Part shown: in pieces, positions 8,258 through 17,802 of the stretch
Position numbering within the stretch: position 1 is the stretch's first letter
Layout of the letters: each line of letters opens with the position of its first letter
Origin: Burkholderiales bacterium
GTDB lineage: Bacteria; Pseudomonadota; Gammaproteobacteria; Burkholderiales; Nitrosomonadaceae
Direction: 5' to 3'
DNA length: 64,000 nt
NCBI GenBank assembly: GCA_024235735.1
Contig: JACKLU010000001.1
Location: 434,001-498,000, forward strand
Notes under the pieces: generated by a model
The model's database searches: none
What the model was told of the DNA's origin: nothing
Seen by the model: the letters and a program-made list of their open reading frames with translations, nothing else
Translations under genes and position numbers: made by a program

Positions 8258-10405
8258 TTATGGATTGTCTGTGGTATCAGTGGCCGCTTCAGATGCCGTT
8301 TCAATCACGTCGCTGTCTTCATCAGCCAGCACGGCTTTCATACTTAAGCGCAACCGGCCCTTGTCATCTGCTTCAAGAACTTTGACACGTACGGTTTGCC
8401 CTTCATTCAGATGGTCTGTAACGTTGTTGACCCGTTCCTTAGCAATCTGGGATATATGCAACAAGCCGTCCTTTCCGGGCAACACGCTGACAATAGCGCC
8501 AAAATCCAGCAGCTTCAGTACCGTGCCATCATAAATTCTTCCCACTTCGACCTCTGCGGTGAGATCTTCAATGCGTTTTTTGGCAAGCTCACCATTTTCA
8601 GCATTAACACAGGCAATAGTCACCTGACCGTCATCGGTAATATCGATCGTTGTTCCAGTCTCTTCGGTCAGTGCGCGTATTACGGCCCCACCTTTTCCAA
8701 TGACATCACGTATTTTTTCCGGATTGATCTTGATTTTGATGATGCGCGGCGCATGTACCGAGATACTTTCACGATTAACCGGCAAGGTTTCTTTCATGAT
8801 GTCCAGTATATGCAATCGCCCTTCGCGCGCCTGCAAAAGTGCGGCATGCATGATTTCCTTCGTAATGCCCTGTATCTTGATATCCATTTGCAAGGCCGTT
8901 ATGCCCTTATCGGTACCAGCTACTTTAAAATCCATGTCACCGAGGTGATCTTCGTCGCCAAGAATGTCGGTTAAAACTGCAAAACGGTTGCCTTCCTTAA
9001 TCAATCCCATGGCTATGCCGGCAACATGCGCTTTCATTGGAACGCCTGCATCCATTAATGCAAGACAACCACCGCAAACAGAGGCCATTGAACTGGAACC
9101 GTTTGATTCAGTAATTTCTGAAACCACCCGCAGCGAATACCCGAATTCTTCCTGCGACGGCAACACTCCAGCCAAGGCACGTTTGGCAAGACGCCCATGA
9201 CCTATCTCACGGCGCTTGGGCGTGCCTACTCTACCGGTTTCGCCGGTAGCATAAGGCGGCATATTATAGTGCAGCATGAACCGTTCGGAATAATCACCTT
9301 GCAATGAGTCAATTTTCTGCTCATCACGTGTGGTGCCGAGTGTTGCCACAGCCAGAGCCTGAGTCTCGCCGCGTGTAAAAAGCGCGGAGCCATGCGTACG
9401 GGGCAACACACCATTGCGAATAGTAATAGGTCGCACTGTTCGCGTTCCACGACCATCAATGCGTGGCTCACCGTCAAGAATTTGATTACGTACAATTTTA
9501 GACTCGAGTGCAAAAAAAGCCTCTTCAAAAGCATTAGCTCCCGGTCCATCTTCAGTACCAACGCCGAGTGCCTCGATAGTTTTCTGCCTGACTGCCGCAA
9601 TAGCTTCGGTGCGCGGTTGTTTTTGCTTCACTTTAAATGCATTACGCAGATCAGCTTCAGCCATCTGGGTAATTTTATCTTCCAGCGCAGTGTTCTTTTC
9701 AGGCGGCGTCCAGTCCCATGCTGTTACACCTGCTTCGTCCGCCAGTTCGTTTATGGCATTAATAACCGCCTGCATTTGTTCATGCCCGTACACGACTGCG
9801 CCAAGCATGATTTCTTCAGTCAATTCGAGTGCCTCGGACTCAACCATCAATACAGCCTGCTGGGTACCCGCCACAACCAGATTTAATTGCGTACCTCTGA
9901 GTTCAGTCGTAGTTGGGTTCAATACGTATTCATTATTGATAAAGCCCACGCGCGCGGCGCCTATCGGACCATCAAAAGGAATTCCGGAAAGTACTAATGC
10001 GGCTGACGTACCAATGATTGCTGGAATATCTGGATCCACTTCCTCATTTGAAGACAATACTGTAGCCACGACTTGCACTTCATTATAAAAACCTTCAGGA
10101 AAGAGCGGACGAATCGGACGATCGATAAGACGTGAAGTCAGTGTCTCTTTCTCGCTTGGACGGCCTTCCCGCTTAAAAAAACTGCCTGGTATTCTACCGG
10201 CGGCATAAAATCGTTCCTGGTAATCAACCGTCAATGGAAAAAAATCCTGCCCCGGCATCACGTTCCTGGCGCCAACCACAGTAACCAGCACGACTGTGTC
10301 ATCCATGGTCACCATTACTGCACCATGCGCCTGCCTCGCAATTTCTCCAGTCTCCAGTGTCAGTTGATGTCGCCCGTAAGTAATACTCTTCTTGATAGGT
10401 TTCAA
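8258..10405 (-). CDS. pnp: Polyribonucleotide nucleotidyltransferase (PNPase)
   Basis: A 715-residue phosphorolytic 3'-5' exoribonuclease of the RNA degradosome type. The family order is intact: two RNase PH-like domains (about 10-230 and 310-545), the second with SDILGDEDHLGDMDFKVAGT, then a KH domain near 555-610 (IGKGGAVIRALTEETG) and an S1 domain near 620-690 (GTVLKLLDFGAIVSVLPGKDGLLHISQ). The length equals that of other proteobacterial PNPases. It follows rpsO by about 105 bases on the same strand, the usual rpsO-pnp operon, in which PNPase is normally autoregulated through the leader after RNase III cleavage; that regulation is known from Escherichia coli and not shown here. The C-terminal tail is short and acidic. 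Confidence 0.97.
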   Translation of the reverse strand: MKPIKKSITYGRHQLTLETGEIARQAHGAVMVTMDDTVVLVTVVGARNVMPGQDFFPLTVDYQERFYAAGRIPGSFFKREGRPSEKETLTSRLIDRPIRPLFPEGFYNEVQVVATVLSSNEEVDPDIPAIIGTSAALVLSGIPFDGPIGAARVGFINNEYVLNPTTTELRGTQLNLVVAGTQQAVLMVESEALELTEEIMLGAVVYGHEQMQAVINAINELADEAGVTAWDWTPPEKNTALEDKITQMAEADLRNAFKVKQKQPRTEAIAAVRQKTIEALGVGTEDGPGANAFEEAFFALESKIVRNQILDGEPRIDGRGTRTVRPITIRNGVLPRTHGSALFTRGETQALAVATLGTTRDEQKIDSLQGDYSERFMLHYNMPPYATGETGRVGTPKRREIGHGRLAKRALAGVLPSQEEFGYSLRVVSEITESNGSSSMASVCGGCLALMDAGVPMKAHVAGIAMGLIKEGNRFAVLTDILGDEDHLGDMDFKVAGTDKGITALQMDIKIQGITKEIMHAALLQAREGRLHILDIMKETLPVNRESISVHAPRIIKIKINPEKIRDVIGKGGAVIRALTEETGTTIDITDDGQVTIACVNAENGELAKKRIEDLTAEVEVGRIYDGTVLKLLDFGAIVSVLPGKDGLLHISQIAKERVNNVTDHLNEGQTVRVKVLEADDKGRLRLSMKAVLADEDSDVIETASEAATDTTDNP

Positions 10406-10511
10406 TTAATAATCCTTTTTTTCAGGTAAGACCACCATTCAGTCATACCTGTTTTTACAAATAACAATGTACTGAATATCCGCGCATTAGCAAAAACTGC
10501 GTGCAAACAAA

Positions 10512-10781
10512 TTATTTACGTAAGCTGAGACGATCGATAAGTGTTCTGTAAGCATCTTCATTATTACGTTTCAGATAATCCAGCAGTTTGCGGCGGCGAC
10601 CAACCATGCGCAGCAACCCGCGACGGGAATGATGATCTTTGACATGAGTTTTGAAATGATCAATCAGATCATTGATTCGAGCAGTTAAAAGTGCAACTTG
10701 CACTTCAGGGGATCCGGTATCACCGTTATCCCGCTGAAAATCACGCACAACTTGTGCTTTTTGCTCAGTTGTAACAGACAT
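10512..10781 (-). CDS. rpsO: 30S ribosomal protein S15
   Basis: 89 residues beginning MSVTTEQKAQVVRDFQ, the universal S15 fold with the HxxDHHSRRGLLRMVGRRRKLLDYLK segment that contacts 16S rRNA. The start at 10781 is chosen because GGAG lies 6 bases upstream; a TTG further out would overlap that site. S15 is a primary 16S-binding protein and is often a translational autoregulator. It heads the rpsO-pnp operon behind a good sigma70-type promoter. Confidence 0.97.
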   Translation of the reverse strand: MSVTTEQKAQVVRDFQRDNGDTGSPEVQVALLTARINDLIDHFKTHVKDHHSRRGLLRMVGRRRKLLDYLKRNNEDAYRTLIDRLSLRK

Positions 10782-10826
10782 AAGCTTCTCCAATTAAACC
10801 TATTATTTGATATCTAAAAAAGCGGG

Positions 10827-10855
10827 ATTTTACTCTTTAATAGCGCCCTTGTCCA
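10827..10855 (-). promoter_or_regulatory. Sigma70-like promoter for rpsO-pnp
   Basis: On the minus strand TGGACA, a 17-base spacer, then TAAAAT; each hexamer matches consensus in five of six positions. The start point would lie about 35-45 bases before the rpsO ATG. Confidence 0.65.
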
Positions 10856-11135
10856 AAACTGATAACACAGTGCGGCTGGATTTTTAGCAACCTGAATGTT
10901 TTTGTTGAAACAAGTGATCAATTTATATCCCCGCGCCAAGTGAGCGCAGCACAGTTACATCATTCCGAATGCAGGTTTGAAGACAAATCGAGAGACTGAC
11001 GCTTACTCGGGAAAAAGAACCAGATATTTTCACCAAACACTTACACTGGTATTGAAATTAATCCGATTCTTCTCCCCTGTTTTTTCTATATGTCGCTAAA
11101 TCGGCAATATTGCTGAAACGATTTCAACAGGTAGA
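10856..11135. other. Intergenic stretch upstream of the rpsO promoter
   Basis: With the rpsO leader this forms a 350-base gap before the dynamin-like GTPase stop. Nothing coding, no RNA gene and no clear terminator were seen. Confidence 0.4.
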
Positions 11136-12590
11136 TTAAATCTGGGCATTTTCCCCATCATGTCCTGATGGATTGGTGAATTGATCATTCAACGCCTGGA
11201 TATAATCATTGGCCTCATCGACAATTTCGTCAATCGTTCTTTCAGTCACCTCGTTCCATCCCGCAGGTTTTTTGAAAAGCATGCTCCGGTATGGCAGCGT
11301 GCTTTTAGTAAAAGCTTGAGCATATTGTCTACAGGACTCATGATCATGCCCCATTTCCTGATTCAATTTTTTCTTGATACCGTTTGCCACTACCTTGCGT
11401 ACGGTAAAATGCAGATAAATCAGAACGAATAGGACGGTCACAGTAGCAACAGGCGAAAATGTCTCATCTCCAGGAACAAGCGTATTCAACAGATCCCAGG
11501 ATTCAGTGTAATGAAGTCCCGTCCCAGCCAAGGCCGCCAACACCACCAGCAAAATACCGTCAAACAGCAATACTTTGCTCTTCCATTCACTCAACATACT
11601 AGTCAACTTATCAACCATCTGGTTTTTAACGGCTTTTGCCGTCTGCTCCAGTTTGCCGACAATGCGGTAAGCACGCTCGACTTCAATCTGTTGCATGCGT
11701 TTAAGTATATCCGCCATGTCTTCGTCACGCTTTTTCTCAAAGCGTTCTTTGACTTTGGGATTACTGATCGGAACGGCTGCTTCCGGGTTGTAAATACGAT
11801 AAAAACGTCCAGCAATCAAGCCGACTTCGGCAAGCGAACGCTGCCAGGCAGAGACAACTTCTTCGGGATTATCTTCCTGAGCGGTAACATCAATCTGATT
11901 CAGAATGTACAGAAACTTGTTTGCATCCGCACGATTCACGCTGGCCGAAACCAGATACGCCAGCGTATCCTGCATGGCTTTAGGTTCCGGATGGCGCGCA
12001 TCAAAAAATACCAGAACCAGATCCGACAAATTAATAATATGCTGGGTCAGTCGCAATGTCGATGCGCGCTGACTGTCTGCATCAAACCCCGGAGAATCGA
12101 TCATAATCTTGCCGCGGATATTCTCTGACGGACAGGTCTTTAATTGCAGATAGGCATCAATGCGCTCTTGACCTGTCTCAGAAATTTCCTCGATGCTTTT
12201 ACTGATATGAAAAAAGGGAAACCGCGGGTCGGCGTCCAGCGCGACACCGGGTAATGTTTTAGCTTCATTATGACGGCTATAGCAGATAACCGTGAATTTA
12301 TCATCCACCGCCTGAGTGCCTGTGCGCTGCAACTTCATGCCCAGATGCGAATTAATGAAAGTCGATTTTCCCGCTGAGAAGGTGCCTAAAACAGCGATCA
12401 TGGGCCACCAGGTCACACATGTTGCGTAAGATTCGTCTCTGCCGATCAATCCCATACCGTATCCGATATAATCCAGTTTCCGGAAACTTTTTACGGCTTT
12501 AGCCAGTATTGGATTGTCCGGATGCTCATCGGCAAGATGCTTTTCCAGACTATTCAAGAGTTTACTAATTTGTGTTGAACTATATGACAT
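11136..12590 (-). CDS. Dynamin-like membrane GTPase
   Basis: 484 residues from the ATG at 12590; an upstream TTG would add a basic stretch of 12 residues, but the GGGG before 12590 favours the ATG. It has a P-loop GTFSAGKST (about 69-77), G3 DSPGFD, G4 NQID and a following helical region with two hydrophobic segments (about 340-360 and 385-402) that probably insert into the membrane. This is the layout of bacterial dynamin-like and EHD-type GTPases rather than a soluble Era or EngA protein. The predicted role is membrane remodelling or stress response; no direct function is known. It is single and divergent from the DUF502 gene, with a few hundred bases between. Two further membrane GTPases are 1-4 kb away. 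Confidence 0.75.
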   Translation of the reverse strand: MSYSSTQISKLLNSLEKHLADEHPDNPILAKAVKSFRKLDYIGYGMGLIGRDESYATCVTWWPMIAVLGTFSAGKSTFINSHLGMKLQRTGTQAVDDKFTVICYSRHNEAKTLPGVALDADPRFPFFHISKSIEEISETGQERIDAYLQLKTCPSENIRGKIMIDSPGFDADSQRASTLRLTQHIINLSDLVLVFFDARHPEPKAMQDTLAYLVSASVNRADANKFLYILNQIDVTAQEDNPEEVVSAWQRSLAEVGLIAGRFYRIYNPEAAVPISNPKVKERFEKKRDEDMADILKRMQQIEVERAYRIVGKLEQTAKAVKNQMVDKLTSMLSEWKSKVLLFDGILLVVLAALAGTGLHYTESWDLLNTLVPGDETFSPVATVTVLFVLIYLHFTVRKVVANGIKKKLNQEMGHDHESCRQYAQAFTKSTLPYRSMLFKKPAGWNEVTERTIDEIVDEANDYIQALNDQFTNPSGHDGENAQI

Positions 12591-12959
12591 AAGGGCCCCT
12601 TTTTTTCTTTTCCTGCGCACCTTCAAAAAAAGTGCGCGAGATACAGTAAGTTAAATTCTAATAATAAAATCAGCGTCCAGAAATCCTGTCTGATAGCGTG
12701 GCACAGGATCGTCAAAATTGAAAAATTTATTTCACTACAAATGCAAGTGAGAAAAATTTCAGTAAAAATAAAAGCATCCTTGCGTGGCGATTCTACCAAG
12801 AACAAACTCTGCTTACCAGTCAGTGATAATCGTCGGCATAGGGCTTGCGATAAATCCGCAATCTTTTCCGAGCAGAAATAATATTTCCTTCAGTCATCTG
12901 CTAAGATTATTGCCATCCGATTACCCTGAACATTATCCTTACTGAATTTACCATTGATC
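12591..12959. other. Divergent intergenic region between the GTPase and DUF502 genes
   Basis: About 370 AT-rich bases holding both promoters. Only a weak plus-strand promoter (12910-12939) could be placed. No RNA gene or repeat was seen. Confidence 0.45.
12910..12939 (+). promoter_or_regulatory. Weak promoter for the DUF502 gene
   Basis: TTGCCA, 18-base spacer, TATCCT, matching consensus in five and four positions. It lies 20 bases before the chosen ATG, which implies a short leader with no clear Shine-Dalgarno. Confidence 0.35.
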
Positions 12960-13721
12960 ATGGAATCACCAGGAACCAACAACACATCGGGCAACAAGCA
13001 GACAACCGAGCGTTCACCGCATATTGGGCGCTATGTATTGATCGGTGCATTAACAGTCGCACCGCTATGGGTAACCTGGCTGGTATTCGAATTTGTGCTG
13101 AAAATGCTCGCCCAGATGGGCGAACCGATGTTAAAAGGTGTGGCGCGTGCGGTGCGGCCACATTCTGACACCTTAGCCTCCTGGCTGCTCGACTCCAGCT
13201 TCCAGCAGGGTGTTGCGGCTTTACTAACGATTGCAAGTTTGTACGGTATCGGATTGCTGGCTTCTTTTGTCATTGGCAAAAAAGTTATTGAACTTTATGA
13301 GGATATTCTGGCCAGATTGCCCTTCGTACAAACGATTTACGGCGCCACCAAACGTTTCTTGCACACCTTAAGCCAGCCGCCGGTAACCGGGCGACGCGTG
13401 GTGCTGATCAGCTTCCCTTCCACCGACATGAAAGCCATCGGCTTCATTACCAAAGTCATGCACGACCCTGAAACCGGAGAAGCGCTGGCAGCGGTTTATG
13501 TACCCACATCACCGAACCCAACTTCTGGTTATATTGAAATCGTTCCGATGAAAAATGTCGTCGTAACTGACTGGAGCACCGAAGAAGCAATGACATTCGT
13601 GGTTACCGGCGGCACCAATGCACCGGATAAAATCCGCTACAACAACCCAAAATCACCGTCTGATATTGAATTGACCGAAAAAAGCAACACAAACCAGGAT
13701 AACGCAACTGAAAAGAACTAA
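12960..13721 (+). CDS. DUF502 family membrane protein
   Basis: 253 residues from the ATG at 12960; a TTG six bases upstream is the alternative. Two membrane spans are visible near residues 24-48 (IGRYVLIGALTVAPLWVTWLVFEF) and 78-103 (GVAALLTIASLYGIGLLASFVIGKKV). Then come the conserved LPFVQTIYGATKRFLHTLS segment and a VYVPTSPNPTSGYIEIVP motif typical of DUF502. The family is widespread in proteobacteria and plants; plant members are linked to membrane trafficking but the bacterial role is unknown. The stop overlaps by four bases the stop of the convergent GTPase gene. Confidence 0.85.
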   Translation: MESPGTNNTSGNKQTTERSPHIGRYVLIGALTVAPLWVTWLVFEFVLKMLAQMGEPMLKGVARAVRPHSDTLASWLLDSSFQQGVAALLTIASLYGIGLLASFVIGKKVIELYEDILARLPFVQTIYGATKRFLHTLSQPPVTGRRVVLISFPSTDMKAIGFITKVMHDPETGEALAAVYVPTSPNPTSGYIEIVPMKNVVVTDWSTEEAMTFVVTGGTNAPDKIRYNNPKSPSDIELTEKSNTNQDNATEKN

Positions 13722-15271
13722 TGCTTGTCAAGTCTGTCCGGCAAATCTTTCAAAAACCGTCCTGCGCTCAACAACTGACGCCGCAGCAACGTCCAGTTCT
13801 CGGCTTTTTTCTGTTCATCCACGCACCGCAACAGACGTGATCTCAACGCCCCTTCCTGCTGACTGAGAATAGCCGCCCAGAGCGCGTCATCGACGTTATA
13901 ACCATGTCCTTCCATAAGACTGACCGGAATCACATGTTCAACCGGAACCGCCAGATCGGCTGCGATTGCCTGCACAGCAGCACGGATACTGGCTGCTTTG
14001 GTATTTTGCGGCTGTGTCAGATCATACGGCGGATTCCATTCACTCGCCGGACGCAAACGATCGATATGACTGGCAACCACCAGCAATGGCGATGGACGGC
14101 GTCCGGCTTGCTTCGACTGTGAACTGCGCAAAACATCCAGACATTCACGCTCGCATTGCCGGTCAGGACGGTTTACCGGGCTGACCCATAAAATCAGATC
14201 GGCGTCTTTTGCCGCATCACTTATTTGCCTGGAACCAAAATGCGCACTATCACACCCCGGACTATCAAAAATCAACGCCTGTGTCAATCCTTCACGCGAC
14301 AATACAAACGGCTTCAGCATCCCGGTACTGCCGGGCAAAATATCAACCGAAGACTTCAGTGCACCGAACAATGCATTGATCAGGCTTGACTTGCCGGCAT
14401 TCGACCGCCCCAGCACCAAAATACGCAGTGGTTCTTCTTCAATCCTGGTTGATAAATCCTGCGCCTCTATGCTACACATTTCCGCGCTGGTGCGCGCCGT
14501 GCGCGCAGTTGCCGGTTTATCGTCGGTCAACACTAGACGACCGCTGTAAAGATCAATCGCGTAGTAACCGACTTTGCGGATATAGGTTCTGAGAAACCAC
14601 CGGTGCAATTCGTCGCGCGCCTGTATGAAACTGCGTTCGCGCAATTGGCGCCATGCTTCTCCGAGCAACGCATCGACCGGATTGACAATCGCACGGCCCG
14701 CCCGGTACAGACCAAACACCTGCTCCGCCTTGTCTTTCCAGCGTTGTATGCGAAACAGATCGCCCAGAGTCAACCGGTTACTGAACGGAATATTTTCCGC
14801 CACGTCATGACGCAGATCACGGCTTGCGCGCTCGATCACCAACAAGGTATGCGGTACTGTCAGTTCAAAGAGCGGTTTTTCCACATCAGGGTAATAACAC
14901 CGCGCAACCGTTTCCATCGTCCGCCGCCCCAGCGCCAGAATCCAGCCGCCCTCTTCCAGCGGCCAGTCTTCCGGTTTGCAATCCTCCGCCAGCGCCTGCA
15001 CCTGCACCCATGCAGCATCCGCACTCGACGGCCATTCCGGATTCGGCTCGGTCGCCGCTTCGGCAAGCAGCTTGCGCTCACGTTTGACCAATAATTGCTG
15101 CAAGCCATAGCCGATTCCGCTGCTGATCAGCATAGCCAATGCCCAGAACAATAGAAAGCTGTTCTGCCACAGCCAGACCATGCCGAAACCCAGCAACCCC
15201 AGGAACGGCAAAATCAGCAACAGAAAAGCCAGCAATCTGAGCGGATCGATACCGTACGGTAATGCTTTCAT
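13718..15271 (-). CDS. Membrane-anchored GTPase with N-terminal transmembrane pair
   Basis: 517 residues from the ATG at 15271, whose A is the last base of the upstream stop (TGATG). Two hydrophobic helices span about residues 12-55. A long middle region without recognised fold runs to about residue 280. A P-loop GTPase domain follows: G1 GRSNAGKSS (about 288-296), G3 DSPG and G4 SHID. The TRAFAC type is inferred, not proven. It is the last gene of a long co-directional series from the gsh genes and nucleotidyltransferase through the DUF697 GTPase. The pairing and the TGATG junction suggest the two GTPases act together. Its stop overlaps the convergent DUF502 gene. Confidence 0.75.
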   Translation of the reverse strand: MKALPYGIDPLRLLAFLLLILPFLGLLGFGMVWLWQNSFLLFWALAMLISSGIGYGLQQLLVKRERKLLAEAATEPNPEWPSSADAAWVQVQALAEDCKPEDWPLEEGGWILALGRRTMETVARCYYPDVEKPLFELTVPHTLLVIERASRDLRHDVAENIPFSNRLTLGDLFRIQRWKDKAEQVFGLYRAGRAIVNPVDALLGEAWRQLRERSFIQARDELHRWFLRTYIRKVGYYAIDLYSGRLVLTDDKPATARTARTSAEMCSIEAQDLSTRIEEEPLRILVLGRSNAGKSSLINALFGALKSSVDILPGSTGMLKPFVLSREGLTQALIFDSPGCDSAHFGSRQISDAAKDADLILWVSPVNRPDRQCERECLDVLRSSQSKQAGRRPSPLLVVASHIDRLRPASEWNPPYDLTQPQNTKAASIRAAVQAIAADLAVPVEHVIPVSLMEGHGYNVDDALWAAILSQQEGALRSRLLRCVDEQKKAENWTLLRRQLLSAGRFLKDLPDRLDKH

Positions 15272-16497
15272 CAAGATCCGCCGCGCCAGCGGTCTTTCAG
15301 AATCGCCGCGCCGCGCTCGAGTTCCTCGGCATAAATACGACGCAGGGTTTCAGCATCCACATTCAGTTGATTTCGGCGCCGCACAAAGAAATACACGGCA
15401 GCTTTACCCAGTGCATAGGTTGTCGCACTGCTGGCGCTAGCACCCCATAACGCGCCCAGCGTCTGTCCGAGAAACGGAATGGCTTTGGACACTGTACGGC
15501 CAACCCATCGCGCCAGATACCCTGTCGCCACACCCGCACCCAACAGACCGAGAAATTCGGATATCGTGCGTTTATCCCAAGACTGTCCGTAAAGCACCGC
15601 CAAGCTATGCAGCAGCTTCGCCTGCACTGCCGTCACCGAGACGAGATCAACCACCGGCAAAGCGCCGAGTCCTGCCGCAGTTGTAGCATAACCGACGATA
15701 TGCTGATGCGCCGTGCGCTCAAACAGGTCCCGCACCTGCGCAGTGCTGCTGAGCAAATTTTCCAGCCCCAGCGATGATAACGCCTCAATCGTTTGCCACA
15801 AGGCTTCAATGCCATACTCCGCCGGATCGTAACCATCTTCCGGCAGCGTCAGATCCACCGCTACCCAACGCACCGGCGCATGGCCGGGCAAATCCGCGGC
15901 AAACACGCGCTGTACCCGCAACGCGCGTTTCAAGTCAAACGGCACGGTATCCGGCAACGGTTCCTGACCGTAAGGCCAGGGCAGCACATGCCGGCCACCG
16001 GGTGAATAGCATTCATGCAAGCCGGTCTGCACAATCAGCAACGGCCATTCCGGATGACGCGCACGCACTGTGTGCAACACATCAAACACCGACTGCTGTT
16101 GAAGATCTGCGACTTTCATCACGGCGATCAGCAAATGCGACTTGGATTCGCAGTAGTGAATGTCATCACCGGGATCATAGGCCACTTCGCCGAGGCCACG
16201 CGTATCGAGAAAACGCACCACCGGCGCCTCCGCAGGAAAATCGTAAAACCGCGACTGCCGCGTGCACGGCTGAAAACCATTGCCAATCTCGGCGTTTTCA
16301 CTGCCGGTCAGCGCGCGAATAATCGACGTCTTTCCCGCCTGCGTCTTGCCGATCAACCACAATACCGGCACCGGTATTTTTTCCCGCGCCTCGCGCAGCG
16401 ATTTTTCCAGCAATGCTTCATCGACCTTGGGATCGAGCAATTCCTTGCGCAATTGCGCCCAGTAATCGCTCCAGTTTTTTAAGTAACGCCAATCCAT
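15271..16497 (-). CDS. GTPase with C-terminal DUF697 membrane region
   Basis: 408 residues. The N-terminal G domain has a P-loop GKTQAGKTS (about 50-58), a DTRGLG switch 2 and a long lobe. The C-terminal part (about 260-370) is hydrophobic and resembles the DUF697/YcjF type: AHQHIVGYATTAAGLGALPV then VDLVSVTAVQAKLLHSLA, with Gly/Ala-rich helices. Such proteins are membrane-bound GTPases, sometimes in Escherichia coli-like YcjX/YcjF pairs. ATG (16497) overlaps the stop of the deoxyinosine glycosylase gene in a TGATG junction, and its own stop does the same with the next GTPase, so the three are translationally coupled. The function is not known. Confidence 0.75.
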   Translation of the reverse strand: MDWRYLKNWSDYWAQLRKELLDPKVDEALLEKSLREAREKIPVPVLWLIGKTQAGKTSIIRALTGSENAEIGNGFQPCTRQSRFYDFPAEAPVVRFLDTRGLGEVAYDPGDDIHYCESKSHLLIAVMKVADLQQQSVFDVLHTVRARHPEWPLLIVQTGLHECYSPGGRHVLPWPYGQEPLPDTVPFDLKRALRVQRVFAADLPGHAPVRWVAVDLTLPEDGYDPAEYGIEALWQTIEALSSLGLENLLSSTAQVRDLFERTAHQHIVGYATTAAGLGALPVVDLVSVTAVQAKLLHSLAVLYGQSWDKRTISEFLGLLGAGVATGYLARWVGRTVSKAIPFLGQTLGALWGASASSATTYALGKAAVYFFVRRRNQLNVDAETLRRIYAEELERGAAILKDRWRGGS

Positions 16498-17048
16498 CAG
16501 GCAGATAAAACGGGGTTACAGCAGTGCCGCAAAACCAGCTTTGATTTAAGCCGTTCCCGCCATTGATCACGTTTCTGCACAAACGATAACATGGCATGCG
16601 CCGGGCTGGTGGATGGCAGGCGTGTCAGGTGCATCTGCCGCAAACCCGGGATGTTTTTGCTCAGCACATCCCGCCTGAAATAGACTTCCGCCTTGGCGCC
16701 GTTGAAAAAAATATGGCGGATTTGCGCATGCTGTGTGAAAAACAGTTTGAAATCATTGACGCGCCGTGAAGCGCTTTCTATGCTGGAATCCAGACTACCT
16801 TGGCGTCTGCACGATTGCAACACGTCCCAGAGCGCGATGCGCGCTGATTTCAATGCGGTAATTTTTTCGGCATACGATGCGACTGTCGGGTCAAAATCCA
16901 GCAGTTCTCCCATGATACGCCAGAAGACGTTTTGCGGATGCGCGTAATATTGATTTGCATCGAGCGATGCCTTTCCGGGTATGCTGCCCAGTATCAGGAT
17001 TTCAGCATGCGGATCAGCGATCGGTGCAAAACTGTAGATCAGTGTCAT
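16497..17048 (-). CDS. DNA-deoxyinosine glycosylase
   Basis: 183 residues of the uracil-DNA glycosylase superfamily, family 6-like: an N-terminal ILILGSIPGKAS loop, a YYAHPQNVFWRIMG segment (substrate-pocket Asn/His region), and a LTRLPSTSPAHA C-terminal motif. The family removes hypoxanthine from deaminated adenine. The gene starts 14 bases after the phosphoglycerate mutase stop. Its stop overlaps the DUF697 GTPase start. A repair enzyme inside a lipid/GTPase series is odd and may be passenger content rather than a shared process. Confidence 0.85.
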   Translation of the reverse strand: MTLIYSFAPIADPHAEILILGSIPGKASLDANQYYAHPQNVFWRIMGELLDFDPTVASYAEKITALKSARIALWDVLQSCRRQGSLDSSIESASRRVNDFKLFFTQHAQIRHIFFNGAKAEVYFRRDVLSKNIPGLRQMHLTRLPSTSPAHAMLSFVQKRDQWRERLKSKLVLRHCCNPVLSA

Positions 17049-17061
17049 ACCTTATCAGCTG

Positions 17062-17802
17062 TTACGGCAGCTTATCCACATAATAATGCCGAATGGGTTG
17101 CAGCTCATGATTTAATTCGTAAACCACCGGTCTGCCCGTCGCCAGTTTCAACTTCATGATCTGCCGCTCGGTTAACTGATCGAGCTGCCCCATGAGTGTA
17201 CGCAGTACATTTTTATGCGAAACAATCAATACACTTTTGCCCTGCGCCACTTGCGGCCGAATAACCTTCCGCCAGTAAGGTTGCAGTCTTTCCGCCGTCT
17301 GCTTGAGACTTTCACCCTGAGGCAATTCGGTTTTATCAATACCTGCATACCGGGGTTGATTGCCGGGAAAACGCGCATCTTCCATAGTCAGTAGCGGTGG
17401 TACGCCGCCATACCGGATTTGTGTGCGCAATACAGGCCAGAGACCGAATTTTCGCACAGCCGCCAGCCGCCCCATTCCCTCCAGCGCACCGTAATGCCGT
17501 TCGTTCAAACGCCAGCTATGGCGCACAGTTAACTTATTTAATTTCATCGCTGCCAGTACCGCTTGCGCCGTTTCGGCGGCACGCTGCAGTGACGATGAAA
17601 AACAGCAATCGAAGTTAAAACCGGCATGCAGCAGCAAATAGCCGGCATCCATTGCTTCCTGTTTTCCTTTGGGACTTAGCGCGACATCACTCCATCCTGT
17701 GAATACCTTGTCCCGATTCCAGATGCTCTGTCCATGCCGCAGCAGAACAAGCCGCGTCATGCCTGCGGCAGCCGCAGTTCCGGAAGAAAAACGCACCGTC
17801 AT
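17062..17802 (-). CDS. gpmA: 2,3-bisphosphoglycerate-dependent phosphoglycerate mutase
   Basis: 246 residues from ATG 17802, which overlaps the desaturase stop as ATGA; another ATG, about 14 codons inside, would begin MTRLVLLRHG. It has the phospho-histidine signature LLRHGQSIWN and the LNERHYGALEG motif of dPGM, VSHKN near the end, and length close to the family norm. It interconverts 3- and 2-phosphoglycerate in the cytoplasm. Its coupling to a desaturase, HIT protein and nucleotidyltransferase is not a glycolytic context; other histidine-phosphatase roles are possible but the dPGM motifs are intact. Confidence 0.88.
   Translation of the reverse strand: MTVRFSSGTAAAAGMTRLVLLRHGQSIWNRDKVFTGWSDVALSPKGKQEAMDAGYLLLHAGFNFDCCFSSSLQRAAETAQAVLAAMKLNKLTVRHSWRLNERHYGALEGMGRLAAVRKFGLWPVLRTQIRYGGVPPLLTMEDARFPGNQPRYAGIDKTELPQGESLKQTAERLQPYWRKVIRPQVAQGKSVLIVSHKNVLRTLMGQLDQLTERQIMKLKLATGRPVVYELNHELQPIRHYYVDKLP

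Noticed and set aside
14603..15094. Open frame on the plus strand within the membrane GTPase gene
   Set aside because: Arg/His/Pro-rich mirror of a GC-rich coding region, with no start signal.
15774..16482. Overlapping plus-strand frames within the DUF697 GTPase gene
   Set aside because: Composition typical of antisense shadows; the minus-strand GTPase has clear G motifs.
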